The notes below the pieces were generated by a model. The model did not search any database. It had not been told where the DNA came from and saw only the letters and a list, made by a program, of their open reading frames with translations. DNA of 64,000 nucleotides, taken from assembly GCA_015069285.1 (NCBI GenBank), contig SVIX01000002.1, positions 18,335-82,334 of the forward strand, given 5' to 3'. The position numbers and the translations under genes are program-made. Within the stretch, counting starts at the first letter, position 1. Each line of letters starts with the position of its first letter. Of the stretch, positions 33,846 through 43,414 are shown in pieces. Source of the stretch: Clostridiales bacterium (lineage in GTDB: Bacteria > Bacillota > Clostridia > Christensenellales > Borkfalkiaceae).

Positions 33846-34988
33846 TTACGCTTGATATACGACTTTACCGCCCACCACGGTTAAAATCACGTCGTAGTTT
33901 TCATTCAAAACGGTAAAATCCGCTCGTTTTCCAACCGCGATACTACCCGTTTCCTTATCTATCCCCAAAGTTTTAGCAGGATTAAGCGTAGCGCAATCTA
34001 CCGCTTGCGTAAAAGGAACGCCTACTTTTTCCACCATGTTTTGTATTGCTCTATTCATACGCAATACGCTACCGGCCAGCGTACCGTCTTCCAAACGCGC
34101 CTCGCCGTTTTTTACGTATACCGTTTGACCGCCAAGTTCGCTCACGCCGTCAGGGATTCCTTTCGCGCGCATAGCGTCGGTAATAAGCGTAAGTTTATCA
34201 AGCGGTTTATTTTTTACAAGCAATCGCATAGCAGGAACGGAAACGTGAATCGTATCGGCAATCAACTCACAATGAAGTTCCTCCAAAAGCATCGCGCTAC
34301 CAACCGCGCCGATTTCTCTGTGATGTAAAGCCGTTTGCGCATTATAAGTATGCGTAACCCCTTTTGCGCCAGCCTCTACGGCTTTTTCTATTTCGGAAAA
34401 CTTTGCGCCCGTATGTCCGATAGAAGCGACGACTCCGTTCGCCGACAGATAGCGAATAAAATCCATCGCTCCGTCCACCTCCGGCGCAAGCGTAACGATT
34501 TTTATGGCGTTACCGCTCGCCCTATTGTATTCTTCGAAAGTTGCAATATCCGGAAGTTTCACGTATTCCAACGGTTGCGCTCCTTTATACGAAGACGCGA
34601 TAAACGGACCTTCCAAATGTACGCCTACTACACGCGCGCCGTCTTCGTTGTTTTGCTCTCGGTAGCTTTTCACCGCTTGCATTGCGGTCGTGATTTTTTC
34701 CTTGCTTTGCGTCATCGTCGTAACGAGAAAGGAGGTCGTACCTTCCTTTACGAGCGTTTTGGCAATCGTTGCAATATCTTCCGTCGTACCGTCCATACCG
34801 TCGCTACCGCCTGCGCCGTGAATATGTTGGTCGATAAACCCAGGTAAAAGGATAGCGCCTTTGGGTAAAGTAATTTCTTCGGCTTTACTTTTTTTACCTA
34901 TTTTTACGATTTTTTCATCAAACTCTACCGTACGAACGCGTAAGCCTTTCCCCGCCTCGTACACGGTTACGTTCTTAAAACATTTCAT
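33846..34988 (-). CDS. nagA: N-acetylglucosamine-6-phosphate deacetylase
   Basis: Amidohydrolase converting GlcNAc-6-P to GlcN-6-P and acetate, for amino-sugar recycling. Motifs: PGFIDQHIHGAGGSDGMDG (about 50-67), HLEGPF near 123, ASIGHTGAKFSEIE near 187 and LITDAMRAKG near 267. Asp273 in that last motif is the expected catalytic Asp. At 380 residues it has normal length. It is 21 bases downstream of a ROK-like kinase that could supply its phosphorylated substrate. No nagB deaminase is adjacent. Confidence 0.95.
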   Translation of the reverse strand: MKCFKNVTVYEAGKGLRVRTVEFDEKIVKIGKKSKAEEITLPKGAILLPGFIDQHIHGAGGSDGMDGTTEDIATIAKTLVKEGTTSFLVTTMTQSKEKITTAMQAVKSYREQNNEDGARVVGVHLEGPFIASSYKGAQPLEYVKLPDIATFEEYNRASGNAIKIVTLAPEVDGAMDFIRYLSANGVVASIGHTGAKFSEIEKAVEAGAKGVTHTYNAQTALHHREIGAVGSAMLLEELHCELIADTIHVSVPAMRLLVKNKPLDKLTLITDAMRAKGIPDGVSELGGQTVYVKNGEARLEDGTLAGSVLRMNRAIQNMVEKVGVPFTQAVDCATLNPAKTLGIDKETGSIAVGKRADFTVLNENYDVILTVVGGKVVYQA

Positions 34989-35009
34989 TTCGCCGTTCTC
35001 CTTTGCATT

Positions 35010-36392
35010 TTACTTTGCGTTTGCAGGTAAACTTGCGGCAGCAATACTCTGTCCGACGCGACGATTTTTTTCATCGGGAAGCCCAATATCAAGCGAGGCA
35101 AATTCAGAATATTCTTCCGCCAAAACGCTTTTACAAGTAGAAAGAATAATATCTCCGCCTTTACCGCCCATAACTCTGCCTAACAACAAGACGTGTTTAA
35201 TATCGTAAAACTTCGCATAAAAAGGAAGCGTATGCGCCAAATAAACCCCGATATCTTCGTAAATTTGTTTTGCAAGTTCGTCGTCCTTCTCGATAAGCGC
35301 TTGTACGACTTTAAGTTTTTGCGCAGGCGTCAACCCTTCCTCGAAGGTAAACCCGCCGTATTCTGCAAGTTTTATAACGGCGTCTTGCGAAAAATATTTA
35401 CAACCGACGCCAAAGTCACCACTCCACTCGTCCTGCATAGCGTTCTCGTTGAAATCCACGGGAGCGAACGCAAGTTCGGAAAGCCAACCGTTAATACCAC
35501 CTTGCGTGTTAATATAACCAACAGCCTCGCTCGTACCCATAGCAATACCTAATACTCCGTTATCTTCCAAGTCAATCGCCCCCGCGAGCGCCGTTACGTC
35601 ACCGTCGTTAGCTACTTGCAAAGGAATTTCTTTGCCGAGTTCTTCGCTCATTTGTTTGGCAACGTTTATATACATATTTTTTACGTAATCGCCGTGTATA
35701 CTTTTATCCACCTTTAAGAACAGCGACGCAACCATAATTTTATTATCCACGTAAACACCCGCAGAGGATACGCCAATCGCGTCAACCGTCGGCATCTTAG
35801 AAGTCGCCGTACGCATAGCCGTTAAAATTTCGTTGTAATGATAGGTGGGGTCTGCCGTAATCTTCGGATTCCAAACGACTTCTTCGCTATACACGACTTC
35901 TCCGTCAATCACCGCGCTAACCTTTCTATCCGAACCGCCGGCGTCAAAACCGATACGACATCCTTTCAGGTATCCGCCCACGCGCATAGAATTATTTTTT
36001 TGTTTTGGAATTTGATTATTTGCAAGCCAAATTACCTCAAACGGGCTTTCGTATACCCCGCTCATAAAATCCACGTCGAACGCGCGAACGCCGTCCAACG
36101 AATAAACCTTTTTAAGATGTTCGTAAACGGATTTACTCCCCGCAACGAAAATTTTGAAACCGCCGACAACCCATAAAATCGTTTTCGCCAAACGTTCGGC
36201 GATACGGAAATTAAACTCGTCGTTTATTCCGTCGGCAAGTGCGTCATACGTATATACGTAATTATATCCACCGCTACGCTCCACGACAAGCGTTACTTTA
36301 ACGCTTTTTCCGCTTTGTCGTACCGTCGTTTCAAAATCACGCAACGCTTTTATCATCGGATAAAAATTTTTATCCAATACGGGCAATCTCAT
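35010..36392 (-). CDS. ROK-like sugar kinase with N-terminal extension
   Basis: Putative sugar kinase of the actin-like ATPase fold. The phosphate-1 motif is GFDAGGSDRKVSA near residue 150, the central VSSAGV near 206, and the ADP-binding/ROK-like part contains ANDGDVTALAGA and GIAMGTSEAVGY near 270-300. About 145 residues precede the kinase domain. They are not a simple regulator HTH and I do not recognise them. The ATG at 36392 is preferred over the track's GTG at 36401, because the GAGAGGTGG ribosome binding site lies directly upstream of the ATG. The neighbour nagA suggests GlcNAc or a related amino sugar as substrate, by inference only. Confidence 0.8.
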   Translation of the reverse strand: MRLPVLDKNFYPMIKALRDFETTVRQSGKSVKVTLVVERSGGYNYVYTYDALADGINDEFNFRIAERLAKTILWVVGGFKIFVAGSKSVYEHLKKVYSLDGVRAFDVDFMSGVYESPFEVIWLANNQIPKQKNNSMRVGGYLKGCRIGFDAGGSDRKVSAVIDGEVVYSEEVVWNPKITADPTYHYNEILTAMRTATSKMPTVDAIGVSSAGVYVDNKIMVASLFLKVDKSIHGDYVKNMYINVAKQMSEELGKEIPLQVANDGDVTALAGAIDLEDNGVLGIAMGTSEAVGYINTQGGINGWLSELAFAPVDFNENAMQDEWSGDFGVGCKYFSQDAVIKLAEYGGFTFEEGLTPAQKLKVVQALIEKDDELAKQIYEDIGVYLAHTLPFYAKFYDIKHVLLLGRVMGGKGGDIILSTCKSVLAEEYSEFASLDIGLPDEKNRRVGQSIAAASLPANAK

Positions 36393-36418
36393 AAATACCA
36401 CCTCTCTTTTTTTTGTTA

Positions 36419-36446
36419 ATTATATCATTCTTTTTAACATTTTCAA
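36419..36446 (-). promoter_or_regulatory. Promoter of the ROK kinase-nagA operon
   Basis: Minus-strand -35 TTGAAA (36441-36446), 16-base spacer and perfect -10 TATAAT (36419-36424). The leader is about 20 bases, consistent with the start chosen at 36392. Confidence 0.7.
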
Positions 36447-36510
36447 TCGAAATTCTTTCGTTTTTGTTTGGGATTCTTTCACTCTTTATTTTTGCTTAAT
36501 TTTTCGCAAA

Positions 36511-36546
36511 CAAAAAAAGAACTTGCTCAAGGCAAGTCCCTTTTTT
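36511..36546 (-). terminator. Terminator after the phosphohexomutase gene
   Basis: ACTTGC (36521-36526) pairs with GCAAGT (36532-36537), extended by G-U/A-T pairs into flanking A and T tracts. The T tract follows on the minus strand. Confidence 0.75.
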
Positions 36547-36558
36547 GTTTTTATCTTT

Positions 36559-38280
36559 TTATTTTTTAGCTTTTTCTAACAAATCACTTACGCCAGCTTG
36601 TATATTCTCCAGCTGTTGCAAAGCTTTACTGCTTTCCGTTGCTTTCAAAGAATAATAAATTTTTAATTTCGGTTCTGTACCGGACGGGCGAATGCAAACG
36701 AACGAACCGCCTTCAAGTTCGTAATATACGCAATTGCACTTTGGTATATCCAAATCTTCCGTTTTTCCCGTTTGCATATCTATACGCTTCGCAATGCTAT
36801 AATCTCGGATAGCCAAAACTTTTACGCCCGCGATTTCCTTCGTTGACATCTTTTTCAATCCGTCAACAACCGCGCTCATTTCTTTCATAGCGTTTAAACC
36901 GGAGTAACCCACGGAAACGTTTTTATCCAACACGTAGCCGTACTTTCCGTAAATTTCTTGCAATCTTTGATAAACGGTTTTACCAAGATAAGCATAATAG
37001 CAAACCATTTCCGCGAAAAGCATAGAAGCTACGACGGCGTCTTTATCTCGCGCGTGCGTACCGCGTAAGTACCCGCAAGATTCTTCAAACCCAAAAATAT
37101 AGGTGTGTTTGTTATCTTGCTCCCATTGTTTTATCTTTTCACCGATAAACTTAAACCCAACGGGCGTTTCGTATAACGCTACTTTGTATTCGTCACAAAG
37201 CACTTTTGCCATTCCCGTCGTTACGAAGGATTTTACCACCGCCGCATTTTTCGGCATCTTATTCGTTTCGGATAATCGGCTAAGAATATAATCCAACAAC
37301 AAAATACCGACTTGGTTACCCGAAAGCGCGATAAATTCGCCTTCGTCGTTTTTGAGCGCAACGCCAAGTCTGTCGCAGTCGGGGTCTGTACCAAACACCA
37401 CGTCCGCCTCGATTTTATTCGCAAGCTCGATACCCATAGAAAGCGTTTCTTTGTATTCCGGATTGGGAACTTGCACCGTAGAGTACTCTGTATCTTGCGT
37501 CGTTTGCTCTTCTACCACGGTAACGTTCAACCCTAATTTTTTAAGTATTGCCATTACGGGTTTATAACCACTACCGTGCACGGGGGTATATACGAGTTTA
37601 AGTTTTGCGCCCTGTTTTTCAACGGCAGTTTTAGAAAGGGTCAGTTGCGCTAATTCTTCAATATAATCCTCGTCAAATTTCTTGGGAACGGCTACGATTA
37701 ACGGGCTATTCTCTTCTCTGCCAACGGAAAAATAATCGTCAATCTTTTCTATATACGAAACGATTTTCGCGGTATCTTCAGGCGACATTTGCGCGCCGTC
37801 TTCCCCATACACCTTATAACCGTTATATTCCTTTGGATTATGGCTAGCCGTAATCATAATCCCAGCCACCGTTTTTAAGTAACGAACCGCATAAGAAAGC
37901 ATCGGAACGGGATGCACGTCGTCGAACAGATATACTTTTATTCCGTTTTTCGCCAAAACCTCAGCGGAAACTTTTGCAAACTCAGACGACTTTCTACGCG
38001 TATCGTAAGAAATAACGACGCCTTTCTTCGTTGCGTCTTCGCCCAAACTTTTTATCCATTCCGCCAAGCCCTGCGTTGCGCGCATAACCGTATAAATGTT
38101 AATTACGTTTAAGCCGTAACCGATAATACCTCGCATACCTGCCGTACCAAACGCCAATTCACCGCCAAAACGGTATTCAATTTCCTTGTCGTTGTCGGCA
38201 ATACTTAAAAGTTCTCCTCTTGCCTCTTGGCATAAACGCTTGTCATTTAACCATTCTTGATAAATATTTCGATAATCCAT
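36559..38280 (-). CDS. Phosphoglucomutase/phosphomannomutase (alpha-D-phosphohexomutase)
   Basis: Interconverts hexose-1- and hexose-6-phosphates. The serine phosphorylation loop is TASHNPKEYNGYKVY (about residue 143). The metal loop is FGTDPDCDRLGV (about 297), the sugar loop GFEESCGY (about 397), and the phosphate loop RPSGTEPKLKIYY (about 538). At 573 residues it is the long PgcA-type form common in Firmicutes. It is the last gene of a run with two polytopic membrane proteins (45- and 22-base gaps), although no functional link to them is obvious. Confidence 0.95.
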   Translation of the reverse strand: MDYRNIYQEWLNDKRLCQEARGELLSIADNDKEIEYRFGGELAFGTAGMRGIIGYGLNVINIYTVMRATQGLAEWIKSLGEDATKKGVVISYDTRRKSSEFAKVSAEVLAKNGIKVYLFDDVHPVPMLSYAVRYLKTVAGIMITASHNPKEYNGYKVYGEDGAQMSPEDTAKIVSYIEKIDDYFSVGREENSPLIVAVPKKFDEDYIEELAQLTLSKTAVEKQGAKLKLVYTPVHGSGYKPVMAILKKLGLNVTVVEEQTTQDTEYSTVQVPNPEYKETLSMGIELANKIEADVVFGTDPDCDRLGVALKNDEGEFIALSGNQVGILLLDYILSRLSETNKMPKNAAVVKSFVTTGMAKVLCDEYKVALYETPVGFKFIGEKIKQWEQDNKHTYIFGFEESCGYLRGTHARDKDAVVASMLFAEMVCYYAYLGKTVYQRLQEIYGKYGYVLDKNVSVGYSGLNAMKEMSAVVDGLKKMSTKEIAGVKVLAIRDYSIAKRIDMQTGKTEDLDIPKCNCVYYELEGGSFVCIRPSGTEPKLKIYYSLKATESSKALQQLENIQAGVSDLLEKAKK

Positions 38281-38325
38281 ATAATCCTCCGCACCTCTAA
38301 TTATAATATCGTTTCTTTTTTGCCG

Positions 38326-39315
38326 TTATTCGCTTAACCTTGCATTTTCTTGCTCATTGGCTAAAAGAGGTTCATCTACGTAATCAAAATAATGTTCTTT
38401 ATCGCCTTTATCGGGATTGCTGGCGATTTTGTCGTAAGTAATAAAATATTTTTTTCCTTTCACGGTATAGTAATACACGTATTGTAAACAAATAAGCAAC
38501 ATAAACGACGCGGGAATAGTAATCAACAACGCGCTGAAAAACGTGCAGAGTCCCGCAATTGCGTTGACGATAATTATCAAATATACGCTTATTATGTAAG
38601 TAGAATAAATTTTCCAACGCTGTCTTTTTTCCGCAAAATCTTTAGACGAGAGCGCCTTTTTTAAGCCGACTTTATCTGTCGTCATAGACGGCATCCATAA
38701 CCCCGTTACCGTCAACTTCAACGCCTGCAAAATCACGATAAGACTTACGGACATAAATAAGGCGACTAAAATAGGTATATAGCTTAAAATTAAAAACACC
38801 ACTCCGAAGGTTATCACGTCAAATATAAACACAACCGGCACGTAAACGAGCGCGTATATACTAGCTTTTCCAAGATTTTTCACGAAAGCAGTAAAAAACG
38901 GCGTATCCGAATAGGTTGTCATTTTATCGTTTAACGTATCGCCAATGGTAAAATAACAAAGCGTTTCTACAAATCGCTTAATCAAATATATGAATACGCA
39001 ACCTATTGCCAACAATATGATTTTAGTCGTTCTCGTGGCAATCAATTCGCCCAATTTTTTTATCGCTTCCAACACCGTATTCTTCGCTTCCTCTAAACCG
39101 CTTGCGTCGGCAGAAAACAACGAAGAACAAAAGTTACTCGCACCAAAGCGTAAATCTTGCATTACCTTACTTTGGAAAATCTCTATAAGCTCGGGCAAAA
39201 TCAAAGCGCAACAAAGTGCGCTTGTTATTAAAGTTATCAAAAATTTATATAATGCAATTTTGTATACGCCTTTAAAATTTTCCACGAGCAAACGAATCGC
39301 ATTACGAAATAGCAT
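38326..39315 (-). CDS. Polytopic membrane protein, unknown function
   Basis: 329 residues with about six to seven hydrophobic segments: early at 25-45, a central block at 95-215, and a C-terminal block at 240-290. The C-terminal tail is hydrophilic and acidic. No transporter or enzyme motif is recognised. It follows a second membrane protein of similar general layout by 22 bases. The pair may form one unit or be diverged paralogues (both have N-terminal amphipathic starts and large central helices), but I see no clear sequence identity. It precedes the phosphohexomutase by 45 bases. Confidence 0.75.
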   Translation of the reverse strand: MLFRNAIRLLVENFKGVYKIALYKFLITLITSALCCALILPELIEIFQSKVMQDLRFGASNFCSSLFSADASGLEEAKNTVLEAIKKLGELIATRTTKIILLAIGCVFIYLIKRFVETLCYFTIGDTLNDKMTTYSDTPFFTAFVKNLGKASIYALVYVPVVFIFDVITFGVVFLILSYIPILVALFMSVSLIVILQALKLTVTGLWMPSMTTDKVGLKKALSSKDFAEKRQRWKIYSTYIISVYLIIIVNAIAGLCTFFSALLITIPASFMLLICLQYVYYYTVKGKKYFITYDKIASNPDKGDKEHYFDYVDEPLLANEQENARLSE

Positions 39316-39337
39316 TGTTTTTTTTCCTCCAATATTT

Positions 39338-40162
39338 TTAACGATAATATTTCACCAAATCGGCGCGTTGAATATTATCTCGGTCAAAATAAGCAATTTC
39401 CATACGAACACAATATACCATAATCAATATCGCGTATAACGCGGTGGAAACCAAAATAAACACAATTTCGCTCGGCATAAAAACCGCTATCGTACAAACC
39501 AAAAACTCCGCCAACAGCAATAGAACGATTTGCCCTATTAATATACGCCATTTCACCTTAGAAACGAGGTGATAAGAATATTGTAACGCTTCTAACGATT
39601 TAAATCCCGTAATCTGCATACACGGCAACCATAAATAAATCGCGCCAACGACGTAAATCAATAATAAATGCATTCCCAAAAAGCCGAATATCAAAAAGGT
39701 ATAGGCAATGGGCATAATCGTAATTCTTGAAAAGAAAAACAATAACGCCGAAAGAATAAGCGACCACAATTCGTAAATCAAGACAATCAACAACGTATAC
39801 CCCGTCGTAGAAAGAATATTATCGTTGAGTTTAGAAAACAAACCGTTATAAGTACGCTTTCCAATACGCATATGTTTCTCTAATAAAGCAAGCATCATTG
39901 CAACGCAAAAAACCAATACTACAATTCCGATTGCGCCAAACACAATCGCTTGCCAAGACGCAAAATTCAAAACGGATACGGCGCGGAACAAATGCGCAAA
40001 GTGAAATCCTCTCAAATCCCCGCTTGCAAATATTTCAAGAGCGCAATAAATCGCCTCCTTATCCACGGAAAACGCAAAAAAGAAAGCAGGTATAATAGCA
40101 AACGGCAGTATATACCAAAAATTTTTAGCTATATATTTTGTCGATTGAACGGTATATTTCAT
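39338..40162 (-). CDS. Polytopic membrane protein, unknown function
   Basis: 274 residues with about six predicted membrane helices (about 15-35, 65-95, 115-145, 150-175, 200-225, 228-255). A cytoplasmic-looking KHMRIGKRTYNGLFSKLND loop occurs near 95-115. No recognisable catalytic motif. It is the first gene of the operon with the second membrane protein and the phosphohexomutase. A clear promoter lies just upstream and a good GAGGAATATT ribosome site supports the start. Confidence 0.75.
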   Translation of the reverse strand: MKYTVQSTKYIAKNFWYILPFAIIPAFFFAFSVDKEAIYCALEIFASGDLRGFHFAHLFRAVSVLNFASWQAIVFGAIGIVVLVFCVAMMLALLEKHMRIGKRTYNGLFSKLNDNILSTTGYTLLIVLIYELWSLILSALLFFFSRITIMPIAYTFLIFGFLGMHLLLIYVVGAIYLWLPCMQITGFKSLEALQYSYHLVSKVKWRILIGQIVLLLLAEFLVCTIAVFMPSEIVFILVSTALYAILIMVYCVRMEIAYFDRDNIQRADLVKYYR

Positions 40163-40179
40163 AATATTCCTCTTATTGT

Positions 40180-40208
40180 ATTATACCACAAAAATAAGTA
40201 AGTGTAAA
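40180..40208 (-). promoter_or_regulatory. Promoter of the membrane-protein/phosphohexomutase operon
   Basis: Minus-strand -35 TTTACA (40203-40208), 17-base spacer and perfect -10 TATAAT (40180-40185). Confidence 0.65.
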
Positions 40209-40219
40209 GCGTTTTATAA

Positions 40220-40267
40220 AAAAAAGTCCCTTTCTAAATACAAAAGTATTTAGCAAGGAACTCTTTT
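40220..40267 (-). terminator. Terminator after the citrate-pathway operon
   Basis: Inner perfect stem CTAAATAC/GTATTTAG (40234-40241 and 40246-40253) with an AAAA loop, plus an outer AGTCCCTT/AAGGAACT stem with one mismatch. It is flanked by A and T tracts and ends the isocitrate dehydrogenase transcript. Confidence 0.85.
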
Positions 40268-40277
40268 TACTTTTTTA

Positions 40278-41456
40278 TTACTTCAATTTAACGAGGGTAT
40301 CCATCACGTAATTTCCAAACTCTTCACAAGTCGCACCCGTGTCACGACCCGTTATCACGAATTTCTTTTCTTCAAACGAACAAATATCGAGCGCGCGTTC
40401 CAATTTATCCGCTCTATCCTGCAAACCGATATGCGAAAGCAACATCACGCACGCGCGGAGCATCGAACAAGGGTCTGCGTATTTGCCTCTGCCTTCCGTA
40501 ATCATACGAGGCGCAGAGCCGTGTATTGCTTCAAACATCGCGTATTTTTTACCGATATTCGCGCAACCTGCCGTACCTACGCCACCTTGGAACTCGGCGG
40601 CTTCGTCTGAAATGATATCGCCGTACAAATTAGGCAAAAGCAAAACCTGAAAATCACGGCGACGCTTTTTATCTACGAGTTTAGCCGTCATAATATCGGC
40701 GTACCATTCGTCCGTAAGAATATCGGGATATAAATCAGCGACTTTATGGCAATCCTCTAAAAAGTTTCCGTCCGTCGTTTTAATAATATTTGCTTTGGTT
40801 ACAAGCGAAACGCGTTTTAATCCGTTTTTATGCGCATAATCGTAAGCAAGCCGTGCAATTCGGTCCGACCCTTGTTTGGTTGTTATCGTAAAATCCACAG
40901 CCAAGTCTTCGGTTACGTTAAATCCCGACGAACCTACGGCGTAGCCACCCTCCGTGTTTTCACGGAATATCGTCCAATTAATTCCTTCCTCGGGCACTTT
41001 TACGGGACGAATATTCGCAAACAAATCCAACGCCTTACGCATTGCCACGTTCGCCGACTCGATATTGGGCATACCGCTACCCTTTTGCGGAGTCGTGGTA
41101 GGTCCTTTTAAAATAATATGACATTCTTTTAATTGCGCCATAACGTCATCGGGAATTGCTTTGCCTTTCGCAATACGGTTCTCTATCGTCAAACCGTCAA
41201 TATCCTTAAAGGTTACCTTTCCCGCTTTCACTAAATCCGCAAGAATAAACTCCAACACGCGTCTTGCTTGTGCGGAAATGATAGGTCCGATACCGTCCCC
41301 ACCGCAAACCCCGATTTTTATACAATCAAGCGATTTATAATCCACAAAATCACCTTGCGCTTTCATATCTTCAACACGCGCAAGCTGTTGTTCTAAAATT
41401 TTCTTAAATTTTTCGCACGCCCTATCTAATTGTGCTTTATATTCTTCCTTTTCCAT
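40278..41456 (-). CDS. Isocitrate dehydrogenase family protein
   Basis: Member of the isocitrate/isopropylmalate dehydrogenase family, expected to oxidise isocitrate to 2-oxoglutarate for glutamate synthesis. Motifs: GDGIGPII (54-61), the substrate segment ESANVAMRKALDLFANIRP near 131, FRENTEGGYAVG near 163, and the metal-site NLYGDIISDEAAEFQGGVG near 281 followed by AIHGSAPR near 307. At 392 residues it is closer to bacterial NAD-type enzymes than to the 740-residue monomeric type. Isopropylmalate activity is the alternative. Aconitase and Re-citrate synthase in the same operon, and no leuC/leuD, make isocitrate far more likely. Cofactor preference is not determined. Confidence 0.9.
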   Translation of the reverse strand: MEKEEYKAQLDRACEKFKKILEQQLARVEDMKAQGDFVDYKSLDCIKIGVCGGDGIGPIISAQARRVLEFILADLVKAGKVTFKDIDGLTIENRIAKGKAIPDDVMAQLKECHIILKGPTTTPQKGSGMPNIESANVAMRKALDLFANIRPVKVPEEGINWTIFRENTEGGYAVGSSGFNVTEDLAVDFTITTKQGSDRIARLAYDYAHKNGLKRVSLVTKANIIKTTDGNFLEDCHKVADLYPDILTDEWYADIMTAKLVDKKRRRDFQVLLLPNLYGDIISDEAAEFQGGVGTAGCANIGKKYAMFEAIHGSAPRMITEGRGKYADPCSMLRACVMLLSHIGLQDRADKLERALDICSFEEKKFVITGRDTGATCEEFGNYVMDTLVKLK

Positions 41457-41460
41457 TTTT

Positions 41461-43392
41461 TTATCTCTCCTGTTTCGTATAATTTAATCTACCGCCTGCA
41501 AGCAAAATAGCGCGTTGTCTTTCGCTTAATTGCAAACAAAGTTCCGCTGTTGCGCCCGTCGTCTTGTTCACGAGCGTTGCGTGCGATTGCTCGGCTACCG
41601 CATTTTTGAAATTTTCAATGCCTATGCAGTCGCCTTCCGCAAACTTTTCGTAATCCTCGGGATTTTTTAACGTCATTGGTACGATACCGAAATTAATCAA
41701 GTTCGCAACGTGTATACGCGCAAAACTTTTTGCTACGACCGCTTTAATTCCCAAATACAAAGGTACGAGCGCCGCATGCTCCCGAGAAGAACCTTGTCCG
41801 TAATTCATTCCGCCTAAAATCACACCGCCTCCCTTTGCTTTTGCCCGTTCGGGAAAATCTTTATCGCAAACGGTAAAGCAAAATTCCGAGAGTTTCGGCA
41901 CGTTCGAACGGTACGGCAAGACCTTCGTTCCCGCAGGCATAATGTGGTCGGTGGTAATATCGTCGCCCACTTTTAATATCAACTCACAAGACAAATTTTC
42001 CTCGGGCGCTTTTCCTACGGGGATGGGTTTGATATTCGGTCCGCGTTCTACGACGACTTCGTCCGATTTACTTTCTTCAACGGGTAATTCAATTAAATTA
42101 TCGTTAATCTTGAAGACCGTCGGCATTTCTATTTTAGGCGCAACGCCAAGCGTCGTAGGGTCGGTAAATACGCCCGTAATTGCGCTCACCGCTGCCGTTT
42201 CCGGAGAAACGAGATACACTTGCGCGTCCGCCGTTCCGCTACGCGCAAGGAAATTACGGTTAAACGTTCGCAAACTCACCCCTGCCGATTGCGGTGAGAA
42301 CCCCATACCGATACAAGGACCGCAAGCGCACTCCAAAATTCTTGCGCCTGCGTTAATTAAGTCGGCAAGCGCACCACATTCGGCGAGCATTGTATATACC
42401 TGTTTTGACCCGGGCGAAATAGACAAGCTGACGTCTTTATGCACCGTTTTTCCTTTGAGTATTTGCGCAACGGTCAACATATCTTGCATAGATGAATTCG
42501 TACAAGAACCGATACAAATTTGATTGATTTTCATTCCTGAAAGCTCAGAAACTTTTTTCACGTTATCAGGGCTATGCGGACAAGCAGTCAAAGGTTTTAA
42601 CGCACTCAAATCAACGGTATATTCCGCGTCAAAACTTGCGTCCTCATCGGAAGAAAGTTCCACGAAATCTTCTTCTCTGCCTTCTGCTTTTAAAAAGGCT
42701 TTCGTGACCTCGTCGGAAGGGAAGATAGAACTAGTCGCGCCGAGTTCTGCGCCCATATTCGTTATCGTTGCGCGTTGCGGTACGGACAAGGTTTTTACCC
42801 CTTCACCGCCGTACTCAACGATTGCGCCGACGCCACCTTTAACACCTAAAATACGCAACACTTCCAAAATAACGTCTTTTGCTCCTACGTAATCGGAAAG
42901 CTTTCCCAATAAATTTACGCGTATCATTTTGGGCATCGTTATGTAGTAAGTACCACCGCCCATTGCTACGGCAACGTCCAATCCGCCTGCGCCCATACCG
43001 AGCATACCGATTCCCCCTGCCGTAGGCGTATGAGAATCTGAACCGATTAGCGTTTTTCCGGGTTTAGAAAACCTTTCTAAATGTACTTGATGGCAAATAC
43101 CGTTTCCGGGACGGGAAAATCGTACGCCGTGTTTTTTCGTTACCGTTTGAATATAACGGTGGTCGTCTGCGTTTTCAAAGCCTGCCTGTAAAGTGTTGTG
43201 GTCGATATACGCAACGGAAAGTTCCGTTTTAACGCGTTTAATCCCCATTGCCTCAAACTGCAAATACGCCATCGTGCCCGTTGCGTCCTGCGTAAGCGTT
43301 TGGTCTATTTTTAACCCTATTTCCTTACCAACTACCATTTCTCCGCTGATAAGATGGTTCTTAATAATTTTTTGCGCTATCGTATAGCCCAT
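41461..43392 (-). CDS. Aconitate hydratase
   Basis: [4Fe-4S] dehydratase interconverting citrate and isocitrate. Motifs: IGSDSHTPTAGGIGMLGMGAGGLDVA (about 116-141), the cluster cysteines in GSCTNSS near 300 and ACGPCIGMG near 363, and the swivel-domain GQGSSREHAALVPL near 540. At 643 residues in a single chain it is the shorter bacterial aconitase type with the swivel domain at the C-terminus, unlike separate LeuC and LeuD. It lies four bases upstream of isocitrate dehydrogenase and 22 bases after Re-citrate synthase. Confidence 0.94.
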   Translation of the reverse strand: MGYTIAQKIIKNHLISGEMVVGKEIGLKIDQTLTQDATGTMAYLQFEAMGIKRVKTELSVAYIDHNTLQAGFENADDHRYIQTVTKKHGVRFSRPGNGICHQVHLERFSKPGKTLIGSDSHTPTAGGIGMLGMGAGGLDVAVAMGGGTYYITMPKMIRVNLLGKLSDYVGAKDVILEVLRILGVKGGVGAIVEYGGEGVKTLSVPQRATITNMGAELGATSSIFPSDEVTKAFLKAEGREEDFVELSSDEDASFDAEYTVDLSALKPLTACPHSPDNVKKVSELSGMKINQICIGSCTNSSMQDMLTVAQILKGKTVHKDVSLSISPGSKQVYTMLAECGALADLINAGARILECACGPCIGMGFSPQSAGVSLRTFNRNFLARSGTADAQVYLVSPETAAVSAITGVFTDPTTLGVAPKIEMPTVFKINDNLIELPVEESKSDEVVVERGPNIKPIPVGKAPEENLSCELILKVGDDITTDHIMPAGTKVLPYRSNVPKLSEFCFTVCDKDFPERAKAKGGGVILGGMNYGQGSSREHAALVPLYLGIKAVVAKSFARIHVANLINFGIVPMTLKNPEDYEKFAEGDCIGIENFKNAVAEQSHATLVNKTTGATAELCLQLSERQRAILLAGGRLNYTKQER

Positions 43393-43414
43393 ATCCGTTT
43401 ATCCTCTCTTTAAT

